This document shows, piece by piece, positions 34,892-46,208 of a stretch of DNA of 64,000 nt; within the stretch, counting starts at the first letter, position 1, and every line of letters starts with the position of its first letter. The notes under the pieces are model-generated. The model searched no databases. It had not been told where the DNA came from and worked only from the letters and a program-made list of their open reading frames with translations. Made by a program: the position numbers and the translations under genes. Source of the DNA: Coleophoma eucalyptorum (lineage: Eukaryota; Ascomycota; Leotiomycetes; Helotiales; Dermateaceae); the NCBI GenBank assembly GCA_026120035.1, contig JALRME010000020.1:620001-684000 (forward strand). Reading direction: 5' to 3'.

Positions 34892-35959
34892 ATGATAGAT
34901 ATCAAAGCCATCCGGTGTTCCCAAGAATCTCAAGATGCTCCGCGGAAACTTCTCATTACTGGTGCTACAGGCCGACAAGGCAGCGCAGTCATTGATGCTC
35001 TCCTCTCTAAACCTCTCGACCTTCCTTTTCAAATCATCGCCTTAACCCGAGATATCCAATCATCCAAGTCACAAGCTCTCATCGAAAAGCACGCATCAAA
35101 CTCTACCGTAACCGTTGTTGAAGGCGATATGTGCTCCCCATACCCCATATTTGCGACCCATGGTCCATTTTATGGAGTATTTTGCTATACCATCCCTGGG
35201 AAGCCTGGAGATGAGGAGTGTCAAGCGAAGGTATATATCGTCAATCCCTACTTCTGATTAGCTGCTAACAAATGATAGCGCCTAATTGATGCCTCGATTG
35301 TGAACAGAGTGGAACACTTCATCTACAGCTCCATTGATCGCGGTGGATCTGGCGAATCCGATGTCAATCCCACGCGATTCCCGCATTTTGCTGCCAAATG
35401 GCGCAATGAAGTGTACTTGCGAGGTAGATGCGCCATATACTCGGACATGCAATGGACAATCTTGAGACCAGTCTGTTTCATGGACAATCTCTCAACAAAC
35501 TTTCGGGGCAAGGCATTTGCCTCTGTATGGTCCGGTTTGCAGGAAACACCTCTTCAGGTTGTTAGCATACGAGACCTGGGCCTCTTCACAGCGCGCGCCT
35601 TCAACGAGGAGGGAGAATACAAGGGTTGGACGATAACACTGGCAGGCGATGATTTATCATTCCCAGAAGCCAAGCAAATCTTCAAATTAACAATGGAGAG
35701 AAACCTGCCCGAGACCTTTAGCTTTGTGGGGATGCTGATCAGGTGGATGAGCCCCCAAGCAGGAACCATGTTCAAATACTGCAAGGAGGATGGATTTGGT
35801 GGAGATATTGAGGAGTTGAAGAAGGAGGAACCCACCTTGCAAGATTTTGAGACGTGGTTGAAGCAGAGTAGCGCCTTTGCACCGGAGTGGAACGACCATA
35901 TCTCACATTCGCGAAATTTCATAGAGAAAGGTCTGGAGCATACGGAGCAGATGGTTTGA
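34892..35959 (+). CDS. NmrA-like / atypical short-chain dehydrogenase family protein
   Basis: Exons 34892-35230 and 35279-35959 join in phase 0 across a 48-nt intron with a GCTAAC branch, giving 339 residues. The dinucleotide-binding motif is LLITGATGRQGSAVIDALL. Later landmarks are GVFCYTIPGKPGDEECQ, VEHFIYSSIDRG and MQWTILRPVCFMDN, as in NmrA/HSCARG proteins that sense NADP(H) rather than catalyse reactions. The active-site YxxxK of classical dehydrogenases is not evident. In Aspergillus NmrA represses the GATA activator AreA, but this large family has many roles and the present member cannot be assigned to it. Confidence 0.88.
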
Positions 35960-36398
35960 TCTCAAGCGTTGAGTGTAATCTCTAATTAACATGTAATTAT
36001 ATGAATAAGAATACGAATTATGAATGTTTATCCTGTACACTCTAGTGCGCCGTACCTTCTGCTAGAGTTGATAAGAATGTGATTGAGATGAGTGCTATGT
36101 AGCATCTGCATGAAATTTTATTTTTATATCCTCATTATTTTAGGCCCTTAAAATCATCGACATGGATATAAATGAGATAGCGTTGCCTGAAGATCGCTTG
36201 ATTTTTATAGATCCATCCCATTTCACTTATCAGCGGTTTCTGACTCCTATGTCAAAATCTGGCCATTTTCCTACTGTCTGTCCGCCAACGCATGACTGTC
36301 ATAAGTTTCACCAGTGATGTTTTGACTTCGGTAAAGTTAGATCTAGACTTTGGCATTCAGCACTTGTTATGTTCTTAGTCTAACCATTCTCCATTCAT
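35960..36398. other. Convergent intergenic region
   Basis: AT-rich 3' flanks of two convergent genes; nothing coding. Confidence 0.5.
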
Positions 36399-38146
36399 CT
36401 AAGGCTGAAACAAACAACGCGGTGACAGTTTTTCTGTTACTTCTTTTAAGAACATCGCAGAAAATTCCGGCTTGAAAATATCGTCGTCAAATCTAGAGTC
36501 GAGACAGTTGATCACGGCTTGAAGGTACGATTCACCCATAAGATGCGGAATCTTTTTCTTTGCTGTCTTAATGTAAAGCTTCCGGATACCCTCCGCATTG
36601 AAGACTCTGCGGCCATCCGCCGGAGGTTGGTCCTCTTCCTGAATACTGCGCGCTGTCTTCCAAACGGCAATTTCAAGCAGAACTACGCCTAATGAATAGA
36701 GGTCATGAAGTTTAGAGAAAGAAGATCGCGCAATGTCTTGTATGGCTGGATGTCGATAGAAGTTCTTTTCTTCGTCCTCATCTCTTAACAGAAGGGTCGT
36801 GCCTGATTCTGGCCGCGAATACTCGAAATCCACGAGATATGGGTTGTCTGTAAGGAGATCCGTACCATCACGGTTACTAAGAAAGATCACAGAAGCACTG
36901 CGAATGCTTTTGTGCACCCACCCGTCACCGTGGAATGCTCCAGTTGCTTTTGCAATGTATTGAGCAATCTGAAATCGAGCAGCCAGAGACCATGGTTGGC
37001 CATTATGATTGCTCTCAATAATTGAATGTAAGGACACCGGCGCAGAGCGTGCTGCATCCTCAGGGAAGTAGAAGACAAAGGCATGCCTCTTTTGGTTCGG
37101 CTGGTGGATGACTCCTTTAAGTGGCAACGTCCCCATACAATTCGCTCCTGAATAGAATAGCAAACTCGCCAGCTGGTTGACTTTGTTGCTGATAGAGCTT
37201 TCTAATGGTTCCGGGCAACTTTCGTCATCGTCTTTGGATATGGGCCCGTATCTCTTGTACTCGATGAGAACTCGCTCCATAGCTAAATTCCCCTTGCCCC
37301 GCGAAATCTTCACAACCCCAGGGCCAATTGTAGACTGCTCCTCACATTCCAATGTAGCATTCGTCAGCATCAAGTCTGTCTGGGAGCTGCCAGAACTAGT
37401 TGCCAGCCGACGGATTTTCATGTGTGCAGTAAGGCCAAGAGCTCGGGCATCTTCATTCTCGAGCAAAGGCTTTAATGTTTCTCCTAAGCTCTCGCTCTGT
37501 TGAAGGTGGGCAGCCACAGCCAAAGGTAAAATCTCCTGCAGTCTCTGGTTCCTTCCTCGGAATCTCTGTACTACCCGATACAACCTTCGCTTTTGAAATA
37601 GTGCCCATTTCGATGCAATGTAGATATCTGTCTGTTTGATCGACTTTCCTCCCCATAACCTCCCAAAGTCAAGGGAAAAAGTAGACTCTACCACTTTTGG
37701 AATGTCATCATTGACTTTGAACTCAATGCTAGTATTTGCTACCAGCTTTGTGTTGAAAACCGGCGACCACTGTCTGTATTTGCCATCTTCTTCACTTGCC
37801 AATTTCCGGTATTCAGCTAAATCTTCACTTAGAAGCTCAAAAGTGTGGAGAATATCTTCGAACCAGAGCTGCGGGTAAATATTTAATGGTGGTCTAGTCA
37901 CTTATTTTCTGGGACTCTTACCTTCAGGAATTCCCCTTCAATGGTACTCTTCCCATATGCATTAGCAAACCACCGGCCAAAAGATCCTAGGAGCAGGAGT
38001 TCGTGACGAAAAACCCCAGCTAGTTCTTTCTTCTCCTTCTCACTGTTTTTGGCAGATTGGATAGTGGCGTAGATATATTTGCACACGAGATACGTCTCTT
38101 TGAACGCCGTGATAATATTGACAGCAAGACCAAAGGCGTCGGCCAT
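36399..38146 (-). CDS. HeLo-like N-terminal domain plus pseudokinase, 564 residues
   Basis: Exons 38146-37922 and 37868-36399 join in phase 0 across a 53-nt intron (GTAAGA...CAG). The N-terminus (MADAFGLAVNIITAFKETYL, then HELLLLGSFGRWF) resembles the HeLo/prion-inhibition helical domain of fungal HET-S-like proteins. The C-terminal ~300 residues have a kinase fold with degraded catalytic motifs: VLIEYKRYG keeps a Lys, HRD is replaced by VHKSIRSASVIF, DFG by VDFEYSRP, and LHDLYSLGVVLLEIAVW is the F-helix. It is therefore probably a pseudokinase. HeLo domains form membrane-damaging oligomers in fungal incompatibility. The HeLo assignment is moderate, the kinase fold is strong. It is divergent from the kinase-ankyrin-exchanger gene. 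Confidence 0.75.
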
Positions 38147-38832
38147 GGCAAGTACAGGTTATTAGAAGTGGATCACCTAAATATGAATACACATTCGCCC
38201 TTTATGATCCAGGAGACTGATATATGTGTTGATGATGAGGCTGCGACACACCGGGCTGACTGCCTAATCCTGACCTGAAGGCTGAGAGCCGCATACAGGC
38301 CAGCTCATTCAGCCACAAGGGTTATCTTATCCTGACCCACTCCTCTTCTCTCCACTTAATGTATGGTTGGGATGAGGTAGAAGGGAGTCATGATAAAGAT
38401 TCGTCATAGAATATTGACATTGTGAGAATAACTAAATTTGCATTGATTCCTCGCCCATCGTGATAATCATCAGGAAGTAATTAGCCCTAATCCTTTGAAG
38501 CAATACATCAGACCGGGGTGCATTTATCATCGCAGTACTGTAACAATGTGAGAAGGTACACCCATAAGCGCCGTATCCTAACTCAATTTAAAAGCTCCGT
38601 CAGGGGGGCAGGGGCGCAATTCTTACGTTGTTATTATGCCACCACAGCTCTTAAGTGAGGCTGTGAACCTCCAACATTGCCTGTCAAAGTTGAGAATCTG
38701 TCTTCCATCTGCCCATAGTACGTTGTCATTGCTATCAACGCTCACTTTGAGCCGCTTGTAATAGTGTCAGTCAGTTACGAGCGGCGCGACACGTGATTTC
38801 CGAGGAATTCTGTGCAAGACTGCTACTTCTTT
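38147..38832. promoter_or_regulatory. Shared divergent promoter between two kinase-fold genes
   Basis: The 686 bases between opposite start codons must hold both promoters. No conserved motif or structured repeat was obvious by eye. Confidence 0.5.
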
Positions 38833-41800
38833 ATGGCTGCGACAGGCCAAGGTCAGATACTTGACGTTGGTGTTGGAGGATGTCTGGATCACAGATGGCC
38901 TTGGGGTACTGGGCCCAGTGAGCAAAAGACTGCCGAGCGACGTGCGAAGCATGGTCCAGATTATCAGACCTCATGGTCGAGTTCAAACTTCACCCGAACC
39001 CAGGATCCGTTCCTCGAAATGAAGATCATGTTTGAGAATCTATCTGAAACTAAAATTCCTGGGCCTAGATTGGTTCGTTTGAAGACCGAATTCAATCACA
39101 CAGTCAAGCGCGGTGGACAAGCAAGCGTGTTCGTTGCTTGCGAAGATATCCAAGATTCGCTATCCCAGCTTCAGAAGAACCCGTACTTGGAGTTCTCAAT
39201 ACGAGACTCGGCATACTTTTGGACCAATTGTGTGATCAAGCAGCTCCGAAGTGATGATGGCCGCGATCTTTCTGTCCAGACTCGTTCGGCTCTGAGCGAG
39301 ATTAAAAGACTGTGCAGGCATTCGTTTCGCAGCCATCAAAATATTGTTAACATACTGGGTTGGGGTTTATGCTTAGACTCCCTCGAAGGATCTTCGCTAG
39401 CTGTTCCTCGAATGCCATTTCTGATTCTTGAAAAGGCCAATTTTGATCTCCATGATTTCATAGCCAGCTCGGAATTCGACTTACTAAAATTTGACGAGCT
39501 ATGTTCGATAGGGTTGGATATAGGCAATGGACTAGCGGCAGTTCACGATGCCCAGATTTCACATGGAGATATAAAGCTTGAAAATATCCTCATATTCAAT
39601 GATATGAGATTACGGCTTGCTAACGTAAGGGGAAATGCATGGTCGGCAAAATTATGTGACTTTGGCTCTGCAGTCGAGATCGGCCCAGGAATCAAGGATA
39701 CAAAATATATGGGCACATTCAGTTGGAGACCTCCAGAATACTTTGAGCCCTCCCCACCAAAACTTCTACAGCTCTGTGATGTTTTCGCTTATGGTCTTGT
39801 TATTTGGTCGTTATTTCTGGGATACACGCACTCGCCACTTCGTGATCTTGAGAGTCAAGGTGCGGACGCTGTTCGTCAACAATGGGGCAAGCAGCAATAT
39901 TTTGAACGTGCCAGAAAAGAGATTGGGCGACGTTACCAAACCGCAAATATACATATACATTCCGGGATCTTGGGATCTCGTGCTGCCGTGCAAATTTTGC
40001 AATATATTGGCAGTGAGCCAGGGCGAATTGGACCTTTTGTGCTGGCGGTGAGCTCTTATGACTATGGGTCAAACGCAAATCGTATTCTCAGAGTTCTCCA
40101 GGCGGCGCTGAACGACAAGCCTGAAAATAGAGAACTTCAACCTTGGATATACCTGAACCCACAGCTTTACCCAAAGATCCAGCAAGTGGAAGCGCCATCG
40201 CGATTTCTGAGATATCGATTGCAACCAGAGCATGGGATGTCTCCCCAAAGTCAACCTACTTCTTTGCCACTAAAGACAATTGTTATGAGGCAGTTGACTT
40301 TGAGAATGAAATCCTACCTAGCGTCACTTTATAATGCGCATATGAAGGTGTCATTTACAATTTCTCACTCCTTCAAGTCTTATTTCCCGTCGATTGCATT
40401 GCAAAGCGACAGACAGCGAGTTTATGAAAGGATACACTATGACTTGATTGACTTCTTGAACTCAGGGATAAACGATATCCAGACAATTGAGCATGTGGGA
40501 AACCATTGCCCATTTGATGGCGTTTTATTCCCTTCAAAAGTAATTGACGTACTACGGGCGGTGAGCTATAAGTTTGATGGCCATAATCCCGTGTCTGAAG
40601 AAGTCTTATATTCTCTTGCTCGTATCCGGAGCAGACTCAAGTCATGCTGCTGGAAAAATGTCGTTCCTAGTGATATTGACTTTAGCCATGTCTTCTATAG
40701 CCGCAAGTATGAGATGGTTTCACTAGAAACGCTTGCTTGGCTGATGCGAGGTGAGCTTGGACAAGCTGACCTAGCCAAGGCAACTTTACTTTCTGGATAT
40801 CCTTCTACATCAAGCGGAGTATGGAGCTTTCTAGGGAGTGATGATTTGAGTGACGAACAGCTAACAAAGCGACTTCTACTCTTCTTTGAGAGAGGGTGCG
40901 ATATCGGTTTAATGGCTACTTCTGCAAATCTCAAGTATGCTTCTCCATGCTCTTATTCTCATCTGTATCAAGCATCCAGCCTGTGACAAAAACAGAACCC
41001 TTATATCCACTTCTTGAGAACTATATTATCGGTCACTAATATTTGGTGTACTAGAAAATCAATATTCAGACTGTATCTTGAACGTTTGGACGATGGCACT
41101 ATCGCCATCGATATATGCCGGCATTTCGCTCGTATAGCACAGCGAGATGATGTAACATCACAGGCACGGTATTTCTTCACAGGTAGTATATATCCCTACA
41201 TTCAGGAGCCTGCGGAAGAAGCGGAACTAGAAGAACCATCCGGTATTACTACTACAACATTACACGATGCCGTGGAGGCTCGCAATTACAGTGTGGTTGA
41301 ATATCTTGTTGGGACAGGTTTCAATGTCACAGCAAAAGATCAACACGGCCGGACGGCGTTAGAAGTCGCTATAAGCCTGAACCAGTCACAAGGATCTATA
41401 CCAGGGATTGTCGAATTTCTTGGCCAGAATCAATCAATTCCCCAAGCAATTACTAGATTGCCTCTTGGTTGGCGAGAAAGCCATCAAGGAAGCCTCCATC
41501 CCACGATATACACCGAAGGAAGCATTGATTCTAATATTGTATCGATGACATTTAGAGAGCCGAAAGCTGGTTTGCTTCAGGATCGTAAGCTAGCACTAGC
41601 ACAACGACGAATTGATGGGAAAGATCAGTCTTATATTCTAAACCCAATTCGTTTCCTCCAGGCTGGCATGGGGAAAGTGTCTTTCCGAGAGTCTGCAGCG
41701 GATGACTTTTTCAACGACAAATGGTTTCAAGAGAATGCCAACCCGACGACGGCTCCTATATCTATCGGCGATCTTGATATTTCATGGTGGAAACTGAATA

Positions 41801-43410
41801 TGATACGAATGCGAATCATTGCAAAGTCAACAACTTTTCGGTTGCTGCCTTTCATTCTACTCGTTCTATTCTGTATTCTTGGGAGGTTGCTACGCTGGCC
41901 CCCAAAGGTGCAACTCGCTCTGAACCTGCTCGCACTTGGTCCACTTGGAGCACTTTCAACCCCGAGTTTCCAGGAATTATTATTTAAGATTTCCCTTAAA
42001 TCGACACATGCTTCTCACGTATCTCGTGTTTTCATATCTTGTGCCCCTAATGCAATAGTATGTTGTTAAAAAGCCTTATGCTAAGTGTCAGTATGTATTT
42101 CCATAAATTAACATTCTTAACAGATTGGCTTAATCGCTCTTTTTAATAATGATTCGGAATTTACGAAAAATGTTTACGTTGGATCTATAATTTTCAATAA
42201 CTTCTGCGTAAGTTACAGGCCCCTCACACTGATACGTGTACTTTAAACCTGACACTATGTTTCGCAGGTTCTTGGAATATCTCTGCTTATGGACATATTT
42301 GGACATCATAGGGGAGCTTACAACTCCTATATTCAAGGAATCTATTGGCTCAAATACATCAATCTACTCTGCTCCTTAAACTTTCTAGGGCCTATTTCCT
42401 CGATACTGCTCCAAGTCTTTTATGTCAGCGTTTCAGGCAATGGCAATACTCCCCAGGCTTCAAAGGGTGCTCTGTTTCTTTCACACACAATTGCAATTGT
42501 ATATCTTCTTCTCGGCATTTTGCATGTTGATCTTATGCTAGTCGATCACCCACTACTTTCTTTAGAACGACAACAGCTACCGACAGAGGCACAGGACCGT
42601 GATATCTTTGATCACTCACACTCTACACATTCCAGGTATTATCTACCAACCGACAGCTCCAACGATAGTGGATCCGTGGTTGCGGTCGAACCACGTATAG
42701 TAGTTGATGAACTAGAAGCTCAAGCACAAGATGAGCTGCTGGAAGAGATACAAGAAGCGGTACGAGACGAGATACAACATGTGATACCCGTAACTGCACA
42801 CCCTCTTGGGAATAGCTTCCTCGAACGGTTGGAGCGATGGAAAGGGAGAATCTTGCTCCAGCCATGGTTACAAGTGGAACGAGTCAGTGAGCTTGAATAT
42901 TACCAGACCGAAAGTAGGGCCCAGCTTGCGATGAATATTATCGGTCACCTTCTTTATACACCTATTCTGCTCCTGGTCTTCTTGACACTCACGGCATTTC
43001 TTAGCGACAATATATATCGCAATGTGCAATCCAGAGATGCACCCTTTAAAGCGGCCTTTGCTTTCATCATATTCCCTCTAACTGCCAAGTTCTGGGTAGC
43101 TTTGGAGCCAATGCTCCTTGTTGATTTTGGAAACCAGATTTTTCAAGCATTTGAATGGAGTGTCGGAGCAAGTGTACACATGGTACTATTCGTCGGCCCG
43201 ATATTCGTGCTCGTGGGCTGGATCTTCCATATCCCAATAACCTTTCAGCTTGACAATACTGTTCTGGCTCTGTACGTCATCGGCGGCTGGATCATTCGCG
43301 GGACTAATCATTTGGGGTTCGACGCCATTCGCATGGGCTTGCTCTCGGTCTTGTACTATATGGTTGTTCTGGGAATTTTTCTTTTTTCTACCTTCTCAAC
43401 ATGGAAGTAG
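38833..43410 (+). CDS. Protein kinase - ankyrin - CAX-like cation exchanger fusion, about 1443 residues
   Basis: Exons 38833-40934, 41055-42057, 42124-42207 and 42268-43410. The kinase (from about residue 82) shows KRGGQASVF, CVIKQLR, HGDIKLENIL (244-251, HGD for HRD), CDFGSAV (Asp276) and WRPPEYF, so it may be active. One ankyrin-like repeat follows at about 767-800 (TTLHDAVEARNYSVVEYL). From about 962 a membrane domain aligns with Ca2+/H+ antiporters: LNLLALGPLGALS, YVGSIIFNNFCVLGISLL, then VGASVHMVLFVGPIFVLVGW. The 84-nt exon completes the first repeat and keeps phase 0. The GNxxE ion-binding motifs are not conserved. An acidic loop lies at about 42560-42790. No upstream ATG was found; the start is tentative. 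Confidence 0.78.
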
Positions 43411-44172
43411 GTAATATAGTATCTTGCATACAAAGTTAAATTGAGACAGATACGCATAAACATGATGGTTTTGACTTTCACGGCCAGAGTAGAGTATGAA
43501 TATGACATGATAAAACTGAAATGGGTCCCAGTTGTGAAGAGGAATGTACGAAGGAAAGGGATGTAGCAAAGAGTTGATATACTAGCGGGAAACCCCCCAA
43601 AGCTCCTTAACCAAAGCTTTTGCACCTCAAACTCTTTCTAGTTGACGATCAAATGAAATCATGCAGAGCTAGTGTGCCAATCGCCTCTTTGCTAAGATCT
43701 TCCCAGGATGCTATTCCTGCCACTTGTTATCTTGAATTGCAACAGCTCTGAAGAGAGCGCCAGGGCATATTTTATTCACGTAGCACTAGTTAGGTATGCA
43801 TAGAACAGGTGTAGCTCGAGGAAGCTGTAAAAGAATGGTATCAAGTGAGGATAAGACACGGAATAAGACGACCATAAAATGAGGTCATACATAGAGGGGT
43901 CCAGGCAGCCAGAAGAAGCAAATATCTGTGCCGAATGCACACACCTGTGGGGTGGATCATTCCACATGTTCTCCGTGAAACGCTTTGTGAAGCGATTACG
44001 TGGATTATCAGCTAGGGCTGTTAGGGGTTTATATAGTGCCACTGGATTTTGGACAACATTGTAAATGTCACAGAACGATGTATCGAACAAGAGCAGGGCC
44101 TGTATGAAAACGTCTAATTTCAGAGTTCTACCGCCCAAAACGCGCAAAGAATATTGACAACAAATCGATCTC
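43411..44172. other. Convergent intergenic region
   Basis: 3' flanks of the fusion gene and the ArfGAP gene; open frames here lack domain character. Confidence 0.5.
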
Positions 44173-45496
44173 TTACCACTTCTCCCACTCATCACCATCC
44201 TTCTTCGCACCAAACGCATTCTCATCCCCCTTCTTCTTGATACTACTCGTACCCATAGCACTATGGCTTATACTCTGCTGCCGACTTGAACCCGCCTCTG
44301 CAAAGCTGTCCCAGAAGTCTTTCTTGCTCTCATCTAATGGTGCAGCCCGGTATCCCCCTGATTGAGGACCCTCAACAAAACGGTTGAAGCCATCTCCCAC
44401 GCTCTTGGCTCCTGTCTGGGCGCCTCGCGCAACTTGCGCCGCTGTAAGGCGGGCCTGAGCTGCAAAATCTGTCTCTCCAATCTGCAATGCAAGTCAGAAA
44501 GTTACACCAAGAACAAAGACTAGGGGTTGTACCTTTGCAGCTGTCGGCTGTATATATCCTTCATTGACCGTCTTGGCAGTCTTTCCTACCGTTGTTGTAA
44601 ACCACCCAAAGCCCTTCGTCAATGCAGCAACAGGATCCTTCTGCAAGTCTTCCAAGCCAGGAAGACTAGCTTCTTGCTTCTCGGGTTGAAAAGGACCAGA
44701 GCTACCAAATCCAGCATATTTTCCTCCTTGACTAGGCGGTAGATCTGCTGATCGGGAAGCATTGGCTGCACCCAGGCCAGCAAAGTATTTATCGTCGACC
44801 TTGACCTTACCTCCCGATGTTGCAGACTGGGAGGGGGTTCCACTTCGGCTGTTGACTGCAGATCCGGCAAAAGATGAGTTCGACGGGGCTGACGCTGATG
44901 GTGCAGGTTTTGCAGATGCGACGTATTCCTTTCCTTCGACCTTTGCTGATAACCTCTCCTTCCATTCCTCACCCACATCCCCGCTGTACCGCTCTGCAAT
45001 TGTAGCATCGTCGAATCTATTTTATAGGCACATGAATTAGCGTGGCCCATGGAAGCAGAAGCCACCGTATCGCAGTGTCCCAGGAGACTCACGTTATGCC
45101 AGCGCCCTCATTCTCAGCATGATTGTCAAAGAACTCCCTCCAAGGCTGGTTGCCAGCCTGTCGCATCCGCTCGATTTCTGCTGCCTTGAATGCATCCATA
45201 GTAATACTGCGCACGAAACTAATGTGCACGCCCAAGCCTCGGTGCACGCCAGCGCAACTCAGACAGATGAAGACACCGAATTTGGGGGAGGCCCATTGTG
45301 GAGATGGGGCACCGCAGTCGACACAGCGGTCATTGCCGTTGACCTTTTGAATCTCGAGGAGCTATGCACAAGAACAGACAGAGTGGTCAGTCAAAGGTCG
45401 GTCGAATTAGAAAAGTCGCTCTGGCAATCTGAAGCCTTGCTGGCATACCTTGGATCGCGTTTCGGGATCGACCTCCCACATAGCTTTGCTAGCCAT
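44173..45496 (-). CDS. gcs1: ADP-ribosylation factor GTPase-activating protein (Gcs1-type)
   Basis: Exons 45496-45449, 45361-45093, 45016-44533 and 44481-44173 give 369 residues. It stimulates GTP hydrolysis on Arf in Golgi-ER and post-Golgi traffic. The ArfGAP zinc finger reads [13 protein letters not shown]...[20 protein letters not shown] with the CxxC-x16-CxxC spacing and the catalytic Arg in GVHRGLG. It begins right after [16 protein letters not shown], as in Gcs1/ArfGAP1. The C-terminal half is Ser/Ala/Pro-rich with [13 protein letters not shown] and an amphipathic stretch ([20 protein letters not shown]) resembling lipid-packing-sensor motifs. All three introns have consensus GT and AG ends and restore the reading frame. 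Confidence 0.96.
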
Positions 45497-46208
45497 GCTG
45501 AAGTAAGTAAACTTGCAGAGAGCAAGCCTGTATCTTTTTATCAAAGCAATATGCCGTATAGCAATTGGTCTCACGATGTTTGGTTGTCAGTTGTGAAAGT
45601 TGGAAGATCTAGAATGTGGGTTGCTCCCTTTCCAATGGCACACGCCCCATGACGCCTGTGCGCGGCTGGCCGTAAGGCTACGTTTTTAAATCGAGGGATT
45701 CCCATCATGCTGCAAGGGTTACATAAGTCACGCCGTCAGTTTCAAGAATATCAACGCTCAATGATGTATTATCATTCCCATTCAACTATCAATGAAGAAT
45801 AGTGTCAAATAAACTTTTCCATTCCCTTCCCATTCCGAGAGCACATCAAGAAAATCCTCTAGAAGTACACCCTGAGAATGTGCTGGAAAAATTGTACTAA
45901 GACATTTGCTGCAAAAGTCAAGGTCATCGTGCGAGCAAAGAGCATACACAAGGGAGAAGAGCTAGATGTCGGACAAAGAGCTGTTTATCAGTTCATCCAC
46001 ATTAAACAATTCTGCCCGAGTCGCTACTCTTCGTTCCACCCAAAAGAAATTCATGGGAGCTAGTATCATTCTTGTAGCAAGTGATATCTAGCATCCGTTC
46101 CTCACATCATCGAAGCCGAATCAAGCAAACAGGTTAAAAGCAATGCAAGCACCGCAATCATCTCCATTCGCCCAAGACAGCGCTCATCGTACAAGGTAAT
46201 ACAACTGC
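45497..46208. other. Intergenic, ArfGAP promoter and RRM gene 3' flank
   Basis: No gene is supported. Confidence 0.5.

Noticed and set aside
42019..42267. Single 249-nt intron with a donor at 42019 in the fusion gene
   Set aside because: Also in phase, but it would skip the 84-nt exon and leave the exchanger repeat incomplete; donor 42058 plus the extra exon fits the family better.
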